Below are positions 8,932 to 17,827 of a stretch of DNA of 64,000 nucleotides, piece by piece. This DNA comes from Bradyrhizobium sp. Ec3.3. Lineage in GTDB: Bacteria; Pseudomonadota; Alphaproteobacteria; Rhizobiales; Xanthobacteraceae. The stretch spans positions 124,001 through 188,000 of the forward strand of contig NZ_AXAS01000010.1 in NCBI RefSeq assembly GCF_000472925.1, given 5' to 3'. The position numbers were made by a program, and so were the translations under genes. Within the stretch, counting starts at the first letter, position 1; every line of letters starts with the position of its first letter. Under the pieces are notes generated by a model. That model was not told the origin of the DNA. It saw only the letters and a program-made list of their open reading frames with translations, and made no database searches.

Positions 8932-10379
8932 GATGCTGCACCCCGGGCATTCGTAACGGGAATGATGGCGCTGAGGATGAGGCCCTTCTCTGGCCTCGAC
9001 ACGACTTTCATCTGCCCACCCAGCGCGAGCGTCCTCTCGCGAATCCCGATCAGCCCGAGCCCAAAGCCAGTCTCTCTCCTGATCTCATGCGCTAGTCCGG
9101 CTCCATCGTCTTCAACCGTTGCCTCGACCAAGCCGCTGCCTGACCGTGGCGCACCGCCTTGGGCAAGGTCGATCCGCACCACGGCACGCACGTTGGCCGC
9201 CTGCGCATGCTTCGCCGCGTTCGTGAGACCCTCCTGAACGATATAAAAGACGTGAACGGTAATCGCCGGGGGTAGCGCGTCGAGGTCGCCGTGCGTCTCG
9301 AGAAAGAACCGGGTCTTCCCGCAACAGCGGCGATTATGATCGCCGATCAATCCCTCGAGGCTCGTGAGCAGGCCGACGTCGTCGATCTCCTGCAGTCTCA
9401 ACTCTTGCACGGTCCTGCGAAGCCCCTTCATGATATTGCCGGCAGTTTCCGTCAGGGCCTGAGCTTCGGCGACAAGAGATGGACAATCAGTCGTGGCGGT
9501 GAACTTGATCGAAGCCGCCGTCGCACTCATGGCACTGAGGCTCTGGGCCAGCTCGTCATGAAGCACCCGTGCGAGGTGACGCCTTTCCTGCTCGCGGGCT
9601 TCCACCAGACGTCGCGCAAGCTCGGCGCGCTCGGAAGTCGCGACTTCCAGGGTGTTCGCCAGATCGTTGAAGACGCCGCGTATTCTTTGCAGCTCGGCAA
9701 GTCGGAAGGGCGGAAGACGGCACTTCAGATCGCCCGCAGCCAACCTGTTGAGCCCGCTGACGACATCTCTCGTCGGACGCAGCGCGCGCTCGACGACAAA
9801 ATACACCAGGGTGCCAAGAGCGCCGATTGTCGCTGCCGAGAGGCCGAGCATCCGTGAGATCTCGGACCACGCGCGCGCCGTCACGGCTGACGGGTCCGTG
9901 CTGACGACGACCGAGCCAAATACATGACTTTGGTACCCGATGGGACGCTCGTAAGTCATACGACTGCCGACCGCCCGCTGATATGCAGCCGAAAACCATG
10001 CCGGCGCCTCGTCCACCTGGCTGCGGAAGCCCAGACAACTGGAGATGACATCCTTCCCGGCTTCATGGAGCCGCACGCACTGACCGGGGCTCATCACCTG
10101 GTCGAGATAGCCATCCAACTGACGAAAGCGTCCTTGCAGGTCGAAGCGCCTTCCGAAGAAATTCCGCATGTCGGGATGGAATGCAATCGGCATTTCCAGA
10201 AACCTGCCGACAGTATCGCCTACTGCGCGATTGGCCTTCAATGTCTCCTGTCCCGCTCGGTAGACGGAGACCGCTGCTCCGCCAAGAAAACAGAGTAGCG
10301 CAACGGCCGCTACCTGCCTCAACAGCGACCATTTGAGATCGATGACCGGCCGGTGCCGAAGAAGCCTTATCTTCCGCAT
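8928..10379 (-). CDS. Sensor histidine kinase, LapD/MoxY N-terminal type
   Basis: 483 residues from the ATG at 10379 (MRKIRLLRHR); the open frame extends further upstream, but that part lacks coding character. Order: a membrane helix near residue 25, a periplasmic LapD/MoxY-type sensor domain with CVRLHEAGKDVISSCLGF, a second helix near 180, a HAMP linker, and a HisKA_3 dimerisation domain. That domain carries the phospho-His in RHLARVLHDELAQ (about residue 273). An HATPase domain with DDGAGL and GLGLIGIRER follows. It is partner of the response regulator immediately downstream. The stimulus is unknown. Confidence 0.92.
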   Translation of the reverse strand: MRKIRLLRHRPVIDLKWSLLRQVAAVALLCFLGGAAVSVYRAGQETLKANRAVGDTVGRFLEMPIAFHPDMRNFFGRRFDLQGRFRQLDGYLDQVMSPGQCVRLHEAGKDVISSCLGFRSQVDEAPAWFSAAYQRAVGSRMTYERPIGYQSHVFGSVVVSTDPSAVTARAWSEISRMLGLSAATIGALGTLVYFVVERALRPTRDVVSGLNRLAAGDLKCRLPPFRLAELQRIRGVFNDLANTLEVATSERAELARRLVEAREQERRHLARVLHDELAQSLSAMSATAASIKFTATTDCPSLVAEAQALTETAGNIMKGLRRTVQELRLQEIDDVGLLTSLEGLIGDHNRRCCGKTRFFLETHGDLDALPPAITVHVFYIVQEGLTNAAKHAQAANVRAVVRIDLAQGGAPRSGSGLVEATVEDDGAGLAHEIRRETGFGLGLIGIRERTLALGGQMKVVSRPEKGLILSAIIPVTNARGAAS

Positions 10380-10681
10380 GGCGAGGGGCCCGTAATGCTT
10401 TGCGCAGATTACAGCATCTGCTCGCCGCTCGATACTGTTTGGTTCCACGTCGGGCAAATTTCCCAGGGCCTCGCATGGAGTCCGCCGTTTCCCTGATTGA
10501 AGGTCTGTCAGATGCTGCGCGTGCGGTCCCGATGAAACGACCGTTGAGGAGCAGGCGCCCGGTCCCATCCTTGCTTGGGGCGGCTTACCCGTCTCTCCTC
10601 GCCATAATGCATTGATGATTTGAGGCAGGATGACTGTGAAATTCGTGGTGGGACGAACTCTGATCCAGGAGGGATGTCATC
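10380..10681. other. Divergent intergenic region, no gene seen
   Basis: About 300 bases lie between the kinase gene (minus) and the small secreted-protein gene (plus). It must hold both promoters, but I cannot point to a clear -35/-10 pair. Near the right end there is a strong ribosome-binding site, CCAGGAGGGATGTCATC, directly before the plus-strand ATG. I see no convincing open frame in it. Confidence 0.5.
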
Positions 10682-11038
10682 ATGAAAAATCTATTTGTGA
10701 TCACCATTGCCGTCGCCGCCATCGGAGGCACATGGAGCAACAAAGCCGGCGCGTGCAGCCTGAATTTTCCGACTTTTGAACTCATGGGCTTCCCGATCTC
10801 CCGACACCAGGTCGCGGTGGTGGGATCGGCCCATGTTGAGGAGAGTTCGGCTACAGCGCAGCTAATGTTAGCTGGTATGCCCGCTTCTCCTCATCAGATT
10901 GCGGTCCTCACTCCGCGCGCGAAAGCCCCGAAAATGGTTCAGGCCACGGTTGGTATTCGAGAACCAATCACCGTTGGCTTGACGCCGCCTGGCTTGCCAA
11001 TAGGCGCGACTGGCGCTGCGCTTTGTGCCGCTGATTGA
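10682..11038 (+). CDS. Small secreted protein with internal HQ-A-V repeat
   Basis: 118 residues with a signal peptide ending near NKAGA. The mature part carries a degenerate repeat: GFPISRHQVAVVG followed by GMPASPHQIAVLT, about 35 residues apart, and a weaker third GLPIGATGA near the C-terminus. It keeps one Cys right after the signal region and one near the end. The family is not recognised. It has an excellent ribosome-binding site and is divergent from a MoxXY-like two-component system, which may control it. Confidence 0.65.
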   Translation: MKNLFVITIAVAAIGGTWSNKAGACSLNFPTFELMGFPISRHQVAVVGSAHVEESSATAQLMLAGMPASPHQIAVLTPRAKAPKMVQATVGIREPITVGLTPPGLPIGATGAALCAAD

Positions 11039-11114
11039 GCACACACCGCTTCAAGGCCGCTCGATGGCCTCGAAGTCTTCCATTGAGCCGAGACCAGATC
11101 GCGGAGGCGAAGAC

Positions 11115-11468
11115 ATGCTGGCGATGAGGCAGGCGACGGTTTCGATCTGTCTGCTGCTGCTGTTCACGACCGCGGCGCTCGCGCGAGATGACGGCCGCTA
11201 CGCGAATTCCCCGCTGAAACCCTGGTTCGAAAGCCTGGAGAGCGAATTCGGGAAGTGCTGTGAGGATTCCGACGGCTACGTGGTCTCCGAACCGGATTGG
11301 GAGTCCGATCACGGGCGATATCGCGTCCGCATCGATGGCGAATGGGTTCTGGTGCCGGACGGCGCTCTCCTCACGCAACCCAACCTCGCCGGACGGACGA
11401 TGGTCTGGAAGTACTACATCGACGGCCATCCCCGTGTCCGCTGTTTCATACCGGGCAGCATGACCTGA
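11115..11468 (+). CDS. Small secreted protein, unknown function
   Basis: 117 residues from the ATG at 11115, chosen because GGAGGC lies eight bases upstream and a signal peptide (LLLLFTTAALA) starts right after. The mature part has a paired Cys (GKCCEDSDGYVVSEPDW), an aromatic WVLVPDGALL block and a late Cys (HPRVRCFIPG). The pattern looks like a conserved small exported family common in rhizobia; no function is known to me. It follows the HQ-repeat gene and may share its transcript. Confidence 0.65.
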   Translation: MLAMRQATVSICLLLLFTTAALARDDGRYANSPLKPWFESLESEFGKCCEDSDGYVVSEPDWESDHGRYRVRIDGEWVLVPDGALLTQPNLAGRTMVWKYYIDGHPRVRCFIPGSMT

Positions 11469-11589
11469 TGCGTCCAGCGCCGGACCGACGCGAAAAAGCG
11501 TCCTCTCCGGCAGATCGCATTTTGACCCATCTCGGAAGTCGTGCCTTGATGGAAGAGCTGCGCTAGTGCAGCGCAACACGGAGGCGGCG

Positions 11590-12873
11590 ATGAACAGGGC
11601 AACAGGGCGGGGTTCGATCATCGCGATGGTTGTGCTCGCGACCTTCGGCATCGCAAGTGCGCAAGAAGCCGCCAAGCGTGCCGCTGCCGGACCGGTCTTG
11701 TCGAACACCGGTCATGATGCGGCCGCTTACGGCGCTGATGAGGGATATCCCCTTGGCACATTGTCGACCGGCGCAGAGATGCGGCATCTCGTGGCGACCT
11801 ATAGTCATTTTGACGAACTGACACCGGCGCGCATCGTTGCACGTGCAGCCACATCCTGGTCGTTTCAGCGCGCCACCGAACCCGAGATTTACTACAGCTT
11901 TGGCGGCGAGCGCCGCACGATCGCGGATTATCTTGAACGGCAGCCGACGACCGGACTGCTCATCGCCAGAGACGACACTATTTTATACGAACATTATCAA
12001 TACGCGCGATCGGACCACGATCGCTTTCTCTCCCAGTCGATGGCGAAGACCATTACTGCGATGCTGATCGGAATCGCTGTGGCCGACGGTGTCATCAAAT
12101 CGATCGACGACGACGTCGCCACCTATGTCACCGCACTCGCAGGTACCGAGTACGGCAAGACGCCGATCCGCTCGCTGTTGCACATGTCTTCCGGTGTCAA
12201 CTTCGAAGAGCGGTACGATGGACAGGACGATATTGCGCGTCTCGGGCGCGATCTGTTCGGCCGTCCCGGCAAGGCCCCTGTGGTCAGCATCGCGCAGTTC
12301 AATACTCGCGTCGCGCCGCCTGATACGCGATGGCACTATGCCAGTTCCGAGACCGAGATCCTTGGCCTCATCCTGCGCTCGGTGACCGGCACTCCAGTCG
12401 CGGATTACCTCAGTGAGAAGATATGGCAGCGGATCGGCACCGAAGCCGATGCCTCGTGGGCGATCGACGGAACCGGCCAGGAGGTGACCTTTTGCTGCTT
12501 TAACGCCGTGTTGCGCGACTACGCCCGTTTTGGACGCCTACTGGCGCATGGCGGCGTGTGGAATGGGCGCGAGGTCATTCCACACCAATGGCTGATTGAT
12601 GCGACGACGGTGAGTTCAACCGACGCCCATCTCGCGCCTGGTGTGGCCACGAAGTATTACGGCTATGGCTATCAGGTCTGGCTACTGCCCGGCGCCGAAC
12701 GCCGGTTCGTGTTGCTCGGCATCCGCGGCCAGATGATCTTTGTAGATCCTGGGACCAAGCTGGTGATGGTGCATACAGCTGTGCGTCCCGAAGCGGTCGA
12801 TAGGACTGCGTCAGCAGAGACTATAGCATTGTGGCTGGCCGTGGTGGACCAGCTCGGTCGCACCGCGCGATAA
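11590..12873 (+). CDS. Serine hydrolase, beta-lactamase fold (NylB-like)
   Basis: 427 residues with a signal peptide ending near ASAQ. The catalytic SxxK motif is in LSQSMAKTITAM (about residue 150), and the second-motif Tyr is in WHYASSETEILGL. This arrangement matches the 6-aminohexanoate-dimer hydrolase branch of class C beta-lactamase-like enzymes. The ATG at 11590 is preferred over the upstream GTG because CGGAGG sits just before it. It probably cleaves amide or ester bonds in the periplasm; the substrate is unknown. Confidence 0.85.
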   Translation: MNRATGRGSIIAMVVLATFGIASAQEAAKRAAAGPVLSNTGHDAAAYGADEGYPLGTLSTGAEMRHLVATYSHFDELTPARIVARAATSWSFQRATEPEIYYSFGGERRTIADYLERQPTTGLLIARDDTILYEHYQYARSDHDRFLSQSMAKTITAMLIGIAVADGVIKSIDDDVATYVTALAGTEYGKTPIRSLLHMSSGVNFEERYDGQDDIARLGRDLFGRPGKAPVVSIAQFNTRVAPPDTRWHYASSETEILGLILRSVTGTPVADYLSEKIWQRIGTEADASWAIDGTGQEVTFCCFNAVLRDYARFGRLLAHGGVWNGREVIPHQWLIDATTVSSTDAHLAPGVATKYYGYGYQVWLLPGAERRFVLLGIRGQMIFVDPGTKLVMVHTAVRPEAVDRTASAETIALWLAVVDQLGRTAR

Positions 12874-12994
12874 GCGTCCCCATCTTGTGGGCCCATAGCG
12901 GACATCGGTTGTCGATGGCAGATGGCCTGCCTTTGGGGCTAAAGTCCCCACGTCCGGACGCGTCGCGCCGGATCGCCGGGCGGAGGGTACCAGC

Positions 12995-14251
12995 ATGGCA
13001 GCGCGTGGATCAGGTGGACTGCTGGTTTGCATGAGTCTCCTGCTTGCGATGCCGGTGCAGGCCGCCACGCTGGCCGACCGGGACGGGTGCGCCGCCAGCG
13101 CCGACAAGCCCGAGGTCGGGGGCACGGCATGCAGCCGCATCATCGACGATGCAAGCGAGTCGGTGGCAGCACGCGTCGAGGCACTCAAGAACAGAGGCCG
13201 CGGCTCCTTCAACAGGAGGGATTTCGACCGCGCGATTGCCGACTACGGCGAGGCCATCAAGCTCAACCGAAAAGACGCCTGGGCCTTTGCTCACCGGTGT
13301 GAGGCCTACGAGAGCAAAGAGGACCACGACGCGGCCGTCGCCGATTGCACCGAGGCGATCAGGATCGATCCCGGATATGGCTGGGCCTACAACAACCGTG
13401 GCGTCGCCTATTACGGTCTGCATGAATACGACGCAGCCCTGGCTGACCACGCCGAGGCGATCGGGGTCGATCCCAAGGACGCGTGGGCCTATGCCCGCCA
13501 CGGCATGGCCTGCATGGAAAAGGGCGAATTCGACCAGGCAGTCGTCGATCTCACCAAGGCGGTGACCATCGATCCGAAATACGCCTTTGGTTTCGGTCAA
13601 CGGGGTCAAGCGCTCTTCAGAAAGAGGTTGATCACGAAAAAAGGCGGATGGGAGCCCGCAATCGCAGACTACGGCGAGGCCATCAGGCTCGATCCAAATC
13701 TGGTTTGGCTCTACAGTTCGCGTGGCGTCGCCTACAGCAACAATTTCCAATACGATTTGGCCGTTCCGGATTGCAGCGAGGTCATCAAGCGCGAGCCCAA
13801 CAATTCCGGCGGGTACAATTGTCTCGGCGTCGCCTACGAAGGCTTGAAGGAATATAGCCGTGCGATCGCCGGCTATAACCAGTCGATCAGCATCAATCCA
13901 AGGAACGGTGTGGCGTATTGGAATCGCGGCAATGCCAATGTGGGGCTGCGCAAGATCGATGACGCGATCGCCGACTATGACCGGGCAATCGCGATCAACC
14001 CCAAGGACTTCAACGCTTTCAACTCCCGCGGCAAAGCCTACGTTTTGAAGCGCGACCGCAACCACGCGATTGCCGATTACACGCAAGCGATCGAGCTCAA
14101 TCCGTCCTATGTCGAGGCCTACAACAACCGCGGCCTCACCTATGAAGCGCAAAACCGCCGCACTGATGCGATCGCCGATTTCCGCAAGGCGCAATCGATC
14201 GACCCGGCCGACCAGATCAGCAAGCAACAGCTCCACGTGCTCGGATTCTGA
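12995..14251 (+). CDS. Exported TPR-repeat protein (about ten units)
   Basis: 418 residues with a signal peptide ending at VQAAT. About ten tetratricopeptide units follow from residue 55 to the end. They are recognisable by the recurring AIADYxxAIxLNP...A(Y/W)xxRGxAY pattern; the fifth unit carries a small basic insert (RLITKKGGW). TPR arrays are protein-interaction scaffolds, so this is probably a periplasmic or outer-membrane-associated adaptor. A pair of Cys occurs at the N-terminus (DGCAAS, TACSR). No partner can be inferred from the neighbours. Confidence 0.85.
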   Translation: MAARGSGGLLVCMSLLLAMPVQAATLADRDGCAASADKPEVGGTACSRIIDDASESVAARVEALKNRGRGSFNRRDFDRAIADYGEAIKLNRKDAWAFAHRCEAYESKEDHDAAVADCTEAIRIDPGYGWAYNNRGVAYYGLHEYDAALADHAEAIGVDPKDAWAYARHGMACMEKGEFDQAVVDLTKAVTIDPKYAFGFGQRGQALFRKRLITKKGGWEPAIADYGEAIRLDPNLVWLYSSRGVAYSNNFQYDLAVPDCSEVIKREPNNSGGYNCLGVAYEGLKEYSRAIAGYNQSISINPRNGVAYWNRGNANVGLRKIDDAIADYDRAIAINPKDFNAFNSRGKAYVLKRDRNHAIADYTQAIELNPSYVEAYNNRGLTYEAQNRRTDAIADFRKAQSIDPADQISKQQLHVLGF

Positions 14252-14381
14252 AGAGCGTGGCGCGAAGCCGCTTGCAGCAAGGATGTCTGCAAGTACCATC
14301 GGTTTTGTCAGCGCGTGTCTTGTTCACGCCGTTGTGCGGTGTACCATCATCCACTTAAATAAACGGGGCTCGTATTCGAAA

Positions 14382-14798
14382 ATGTTGAATTGTGCGCTGG
14401 CGGCGGTGCTTGTTGTTGCACTCGGCGGGATTTTGTTCGGCGTGAGGTATATGCGGCGCGAAGCATATTTGCCGTATCATGCCGTCGTGGCCAGAAAGCC
14501 GTTCGCCGAACTCGATCCCGGAGTTCAGGCCGTCATTCTCGGTATGCTGAAAATCATTGGGGGCGGCTTCGCTACGCTTGGTGTCACCTTGCTGTGGCTG
14601 TGTTTTGCGCTTCATGAGGGTGCGCGCTGGGCACCGTCGGCAATCCTGACCATCTCGGCTGCCGCGCTCATCCCGATGTTGTATGTCGCCACCACGCTGC
14701 GGACGTTCCGGCCCGGCGCGCCAACACCTGTGCGGCCGACACTCGTCATGATGATCTTGATCGTCGTCGGTGTCGGGCTGTCTCTGCTGGCACGCTAG
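14382..14798 (+). CDS. Small integral membrane protein, four helices
   Basis: 138 residues from the ATG at 14382 (MLNCALAAVLVVALGG). Hydrophobic segments lie at about 4-22, 47-70, 77-97 and 113-137; the loop after helix 1 is basic and polar. No known family is recognised. It is on the same strand as the TPR gene, 130 bases downstream, and the gap contains AT-rich sequence (CACTTAAATAAA) that could be part of a promoter. Confidence 0.6.
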   Translation: MLNCALAAVLVVALGGILFGVRYMRREAYLPYHAVVARKPFAELDPGVQAVILGMLKIIGGGFATLGVTLLWLCFALHEGARWAPSAILTISAAALIPMLYVATTLRTFRPGAPTPVRPTLVMMILIVVGVGLSLLAR

Positions 14799-14981
14799 CG
14801 CCGGCGCCGCCTGTTCGAGGAGGCGAATGCACGCTACGAGGCGATTCAACGGTAGCGCGAGCAGTCAAACTGAATCGATGGGTGGCCCGCTATGGCCCTT
14901 CGAACCTCACGTGATGCTTCTTGTGAGTCCGAAGAGCATGGGAGCGGAATGACGCAACGCCATCGCGCGGGTGCTGAATAT

Positions 14982-15488
14982 CTAGCGGTTCGCCTTGAAA
15001 GCTTCCCACCGCGCCTCGCGCTCTCGCTGGTATTTGGGAGCCCGCTCGGCGACCAGATCCTCGCGATGAAGCGGTTTGCCGCAGGATTCGCAGGCTGGAC
15101 CAAGGCCGGCCGGCTTGCCACAGGTGAGATGCGTTAAGTTCACTGCGCGGCCTTCCCTCGGCGACTTGCACCAGGTCTCCCCCCAGGCGCGTAGCGCCAG
15201 GATCACGGGATAGAAGGCCTCGCCTTTCTTTGTGAGTTGATATTCGTGACGCAGCGGCCGCTTGTTGTAGACACGCCGCTTCACCAGCCCGTCCGCTTCC
15301 AGCTTCTTCAGTCGCGCCGCGATCATTTGCGGTGTCGCACCCGTCTGCGCCTGAATCTCCTCGAAGCGGTGCATCCGCATGAACAGCTCGCGTAGGATCA
15401 ATACGGTCCAGCGATCGCCTACGACTGTCTCGGCGCGTGCCACGGGGCAGAGCGTTTGGTCAGCAGTGTTGTCATTCATCGTCTTCAT
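14982..15488 (-). CDS. HxlR family transcriptional regulator
   Basis: About 168 residues. The HxlR winged helix starts at CPVARAETVVGDRWTVLILRE, with the recognition region TPQMIAARLKKLEADGLVKRR and the wing HEYQLTKKGEAFYPVI. The N-terminal Cys before VARA is typical of redox- or quinone-responsive HxlR members. A C-terminal extension with CGKPAGLGPACESCGKPL looks like a zinc-knuckle addition. It is divergent from the cysteine hydrolase/epoxide hydrolase operon, so it probably represses it. The exact start is uncertain (GTG 15491, ATG 15488 or ATG 15479). Confidence 0.88.
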   Translation of the reverse strand: MKTMNDNTADQTLCPVARAETVVGDRWTVLILRELFMRMHRFEEIQAQTGATPQMIAARLKKLEADGLVKRRVYNKRPLRHEYQLTKKGEAFYPVILALRAWGETWCKSPREGRAVNLTHLTCGKPAGLGPACESCGKPLHREDLVAERAPKYQREREARWEAFKANR

Positions 15489-15513
15489 CACGTTTGCTTC
15501 ATCGCGCTTGTGC

Positions 15514-15528
15514 CTATGAATTCCATAG
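15514..15528. promoter_or_regulatory. Candidate HxlR operator
   Basis: An inverted repeat CTATG-AATTC-CATAG lies in the AT-rich stretch between the HxlR gene and the divergent hydrolase operon. It is the only clear dyad in this region. Its size fits an HxlR dimer half-site pair. Assignment is by position and symmetry only. Confidence 0.4.
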
Positions 15529-15601
15529 TAACATGGGACGGCGTCGGTTCAATTGCAACGGGCCGCCTTTGGCGCCCGGTTCGTCACCACAGGAGCGAAC
15601 C

Positions 15602-15661
15602 ATGACCACCGCAAGCACAAAAGGGAGCAAGGTCGACATGAAGCTGGAGGGGCGACAATGA
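15602..15661 (+). CDS. 19-aa mini-ORF coupled to the hydrolase operon
   Basis: ATG at 15602 opens a 19-codon frame (MTTASTKGSKVDMKLEGRQ) with its own ribosome-binding site (ACAGGAGCGAACC). It ends in a TGA that overlaps the ATG of the next gene (ATGA). It could be a leader peptide that couples translation, or just the region carrying the strong GGAGGGG site for the next gene. There is no resemblance to known leader peptides. Confidence 0.4.
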   Translation: MTTASTKGSKVDMKLEGRQ

Positions 15662-16308
15662 CCGAGACCATCTATCCACGCGGGAGAACCGGTCTGCTTT
15701 TCGTCGATCCATACAATGATTTTCTGTCCGAGGGCGGCAAGATCTATCCACGCATCAAGCCGATCGCCGATGAGGTCGGGCTGCTCGACAACATGCGTCG
15801 GCTGGACGGCGCCGTACGTGCGGCAGGCGTCCAGGTCATCATCGTCCCGCACCGACGGTGGGAGCCGGGCGACTATGAGCACTGGGACCATCCCAACCCC
15901 ACGCAGCGGAAGGTCATGCAGGTACACCACTTCGCGCGTGGCGAATGGGGCGGCGAGTGGCATCCTGACTTCGCGCCAAAACCAGGCGATATCGTCGCCA
16001 GCGAACATTGGGGTCAAAGCGGCTTCGCCAACACCAACCTGGATTTCCAGCTGAAGCAGAAGGGGATCACCCACGTGATCGTGGTAGGGCTGCTCGCCAA
16101 TACCTGCATCGAGTCCACTTCCCGCTACGCCATGGAGCTCGGTTATCACGTCACGCTGGTGCGCGACGCCACCGCCGCTTTCACCCACGAAATGATGCAT
16201 GCCGCTCACGAGCTGAACGGCCCGACCTACGCCCACGCGATTCTGACAACCACCGAAGTCATCGCGGCGTTGCCCACCGCAGCTCATTCCGAGGAACCCG
16301 CCAAATGA
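15658..16308 (+). CDS. Cysteine hydrolase, isochorismatase family
   Basis: 216 residues from the ATG at 15658, with GGAGGGG close upstream. The three catalytic elements are visible: Asp in LLFVDPYNDF, a central Lys region, and Cys in LANTCIESTSRYAMELGY. The cis-peptide Val-Ala region is ITHVIVVGLLANT. The family covers isochorismatases, nicotinamidases and N-carbamoyl hydrolases, so the substrate is open. The stop overlaps the next gene's start (ATGA). It is likely controlled by the HxlR regulator. Confidence 0.87.
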   Translation: MTETIYPRGRTGLLFVDPYNDFLSEGGKIYPRIKPIADEVGLLDNMRRLDGAVRAAGVQVIIVPHRRWEPGDYEHWDHPNPTQRKVMQVHHFARGEWGGEWHPDFAPKPGDIVASEHWGQSGFANTNLDFQLKQKGITHVIVVGLLANTCIESTSRYAMELGYHVTLVRDATAAFTHEMMHAAHELNGPTYAHAILTTTEVIAALPTAAHSEEPAK

Positions 16309-17678
16309 CCACGCAATCACAGAACCCAATTGCAATCGCCGCAGTGCAGCCAAACCATGAGACTATCGATCATGAGAGGCGCAAGCTGCTCGTCGGGGCT
16401 GCCACGGGACTTGCCGCTGCAGGCGTCGTCAACCTGTTTGCGATACGTCCGGCGCCGGCCGCAACGAACGACGAGATCCGTCCGTTCCACGTCGATATTC
16501 CCGAAGCCGATCTCGTCGACCTACGCCGTCGCCTTGGGGCGACCCGGTGGCCTGAGAAAGAGACGGTTGCCGACGACTCCCAGGGCGTGCCGCTCGCTAT
16601 GCTGCAGGACCTCGTCCGCTACTGGCAAACCGATTACGACTGGCGGAAAGTCGAGGCGCGGCTCAATGCCCTGCCGCAGTTCATCACCGAGATCGACGGG
16701 CTCGACATCCACTTCATTCACGTCCGCTCTAAACATGAAAATGCGTTGCCGATGATCGTGACGCATGGCTGGCCTGGCTCCGTCATCGAGCAGATGAAGA
16801 TCATCGATCCGCTGACCAATCCGACTGCGCACGGCGGCAACGCGGAAGACGCCTTCCATCTGGTGATTCCTTCGATGCCCGGCTACGGGTTCTCGGGTAA
16901 GCCAACCACGACGGGCTGGGATCCGCAGCGCATCGCGCGCGCCTGGGTCGTGCTGATGAAGCGGCTCGGCTACAAAAGGTTCGTCGCGCAGGGCGGCGAC
17001 TGGGGCTCGCCGGTCTCCAATGAAATGGCAAAGCTGGGCGCGCCGGAATTGCTCGGCATCCACGTCAACCTGCCCGGCGTCGTTCCCCCCGAGATCTTCA
17101 AGGCGGTTGCATCGGGCAATCCCGCTCCGGACAATCTTGCTCCGGATGAAAAACGCGCCTTCGACCAGCTCAGGATTCAATTCGCAAAGCGGCGCGCCTA
17201 TGCGCAGATCATGGGGACGCGTCCGCAAACGCTGGCAGCCTTGACGGATTCGCCAGCTGGCCTTGCGGCCTGGCTGCTCGACCACGGCGACGGCTTTGCG
17301 CAGCCGGCCTCGGCGATGCAATCGGCGGTGCTTGGGCGCGCCGTCAACGGGCACTCCGCGGGAGCACTGACCCGCGACGACGTGCTCGACAACATCACGC
17401 TGTACTGGGTGACCAACACCGCGATTTCCTCTGCGCGGCTCTACTGGGAGAACAAGACAAACCTTTATCTGCCTGCCAACGTCCCGATCCCGGCCGCCGT
17501 GACAGCATTTCCCGGCGAGAGCTTTGTTGCGCCCCGGAACTGGGCCGAGAAGGCCTATCCCAAGCTGATCTACTTCCATCAGGCCGAAGCCGGCGGTCAC
17601 TTTGCAGCGTGGGAGCAGCCCGAGATCTTCAGCCGGGAGGTCCGCGACGCGTTCCGGCCTCTTCGCAAGGCAACTTGA
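16305..17678 (+). CDS. Epoxide hydrolase with Tat signal
   Basis: 457 residues. The N-terminus carries a twin-arginine motif (ERRKLLVG) and a hydrophobic stretch, so export is expected. The EHN domain follows from about residue 58 (FHVDIPEADLVDLRRRLGATRW), then an alpha/beta-hydrolase with the oxyanion block HGWPGSVIE. The nucleophile Asp is in AQGGDWGS, and the base His is near the end in EAGGHFAAWEQPE. It opens strained rings by adding water. Four-base overlap with the cysteine hydrolase indicates joint translation. The substrate is unknown. Confidence 0.88.
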   Translation: MTTQSQNPIAIAAVQPNHETIDHERRKLLVGAATGLAAAGVVNLFAIRPAPAATNDEIRPFHVDIPEADLVDLRRRLGATRWPEKETVADDSQGVPLAMLQDLVRYWQTDYDWRKVEARLNALPQFITEIDGLDIHFIHVRSKHENALPMIVTHGWPGSVIEQMKIIDPLTNPTAHGGNAEDAFHLVIPSMPGYGFSGKPTTTGWDPQRIARAWVVLMKRLGYKRFVAQGGDWGSPVSNEMAKLGAPELLGIHVNLPGVVPPEIFKAVASGNPAPDNLAPDEKRAFDQLRIQFAKRRAYAQIMGTRPQTLAALTDSPAGLAAWLLDHGDGFAQPASAMQSAVLGRAVNGHSAGALTRDDVLDNITLYWVTNTAISSARLYWENKTNLYLPANVPIPAAVTAFPGESFVAPRNWAEKAYPKLIYFHQAEAGGHFAAWEQPEIFSREVRDAFRPLRKAT

Positions 17679-17741
17679 GACTCGGCGGCGCGCGCCATGC
17701 GCACCGATGTTCGGGAGCGTTCCCCCAATCAGGTCGCCGTT

Positions 17742-17759
17742 GAGGTAATTTGATACCTC
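17742..17759 (+). terminator. Weak hairpin after epoxide hydrolase
   Basis: GAGGTA-N6-TACCTC lies 64 bases past the stop of the epoxide hydrolase gene. The stem is only six pairs and the following T-rich stretch is loose, so this is a weak candidate. It lies between convergent genes. Confidence 0.25.
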
Positions 17760-17827
17760 TACTTTGCATGGGGTTGTTTTTCAGATTTTGATGAGAGCCT
17801 CGTTTGGCGCGCACCCGCGGAGAGCCT

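Noticed and set aside
13010-14299. 429-codon open frame on the minus strand
   Set aside because: Mirror of the TPR array; its apparent repeats follow from the TPR repeats on the other strand.
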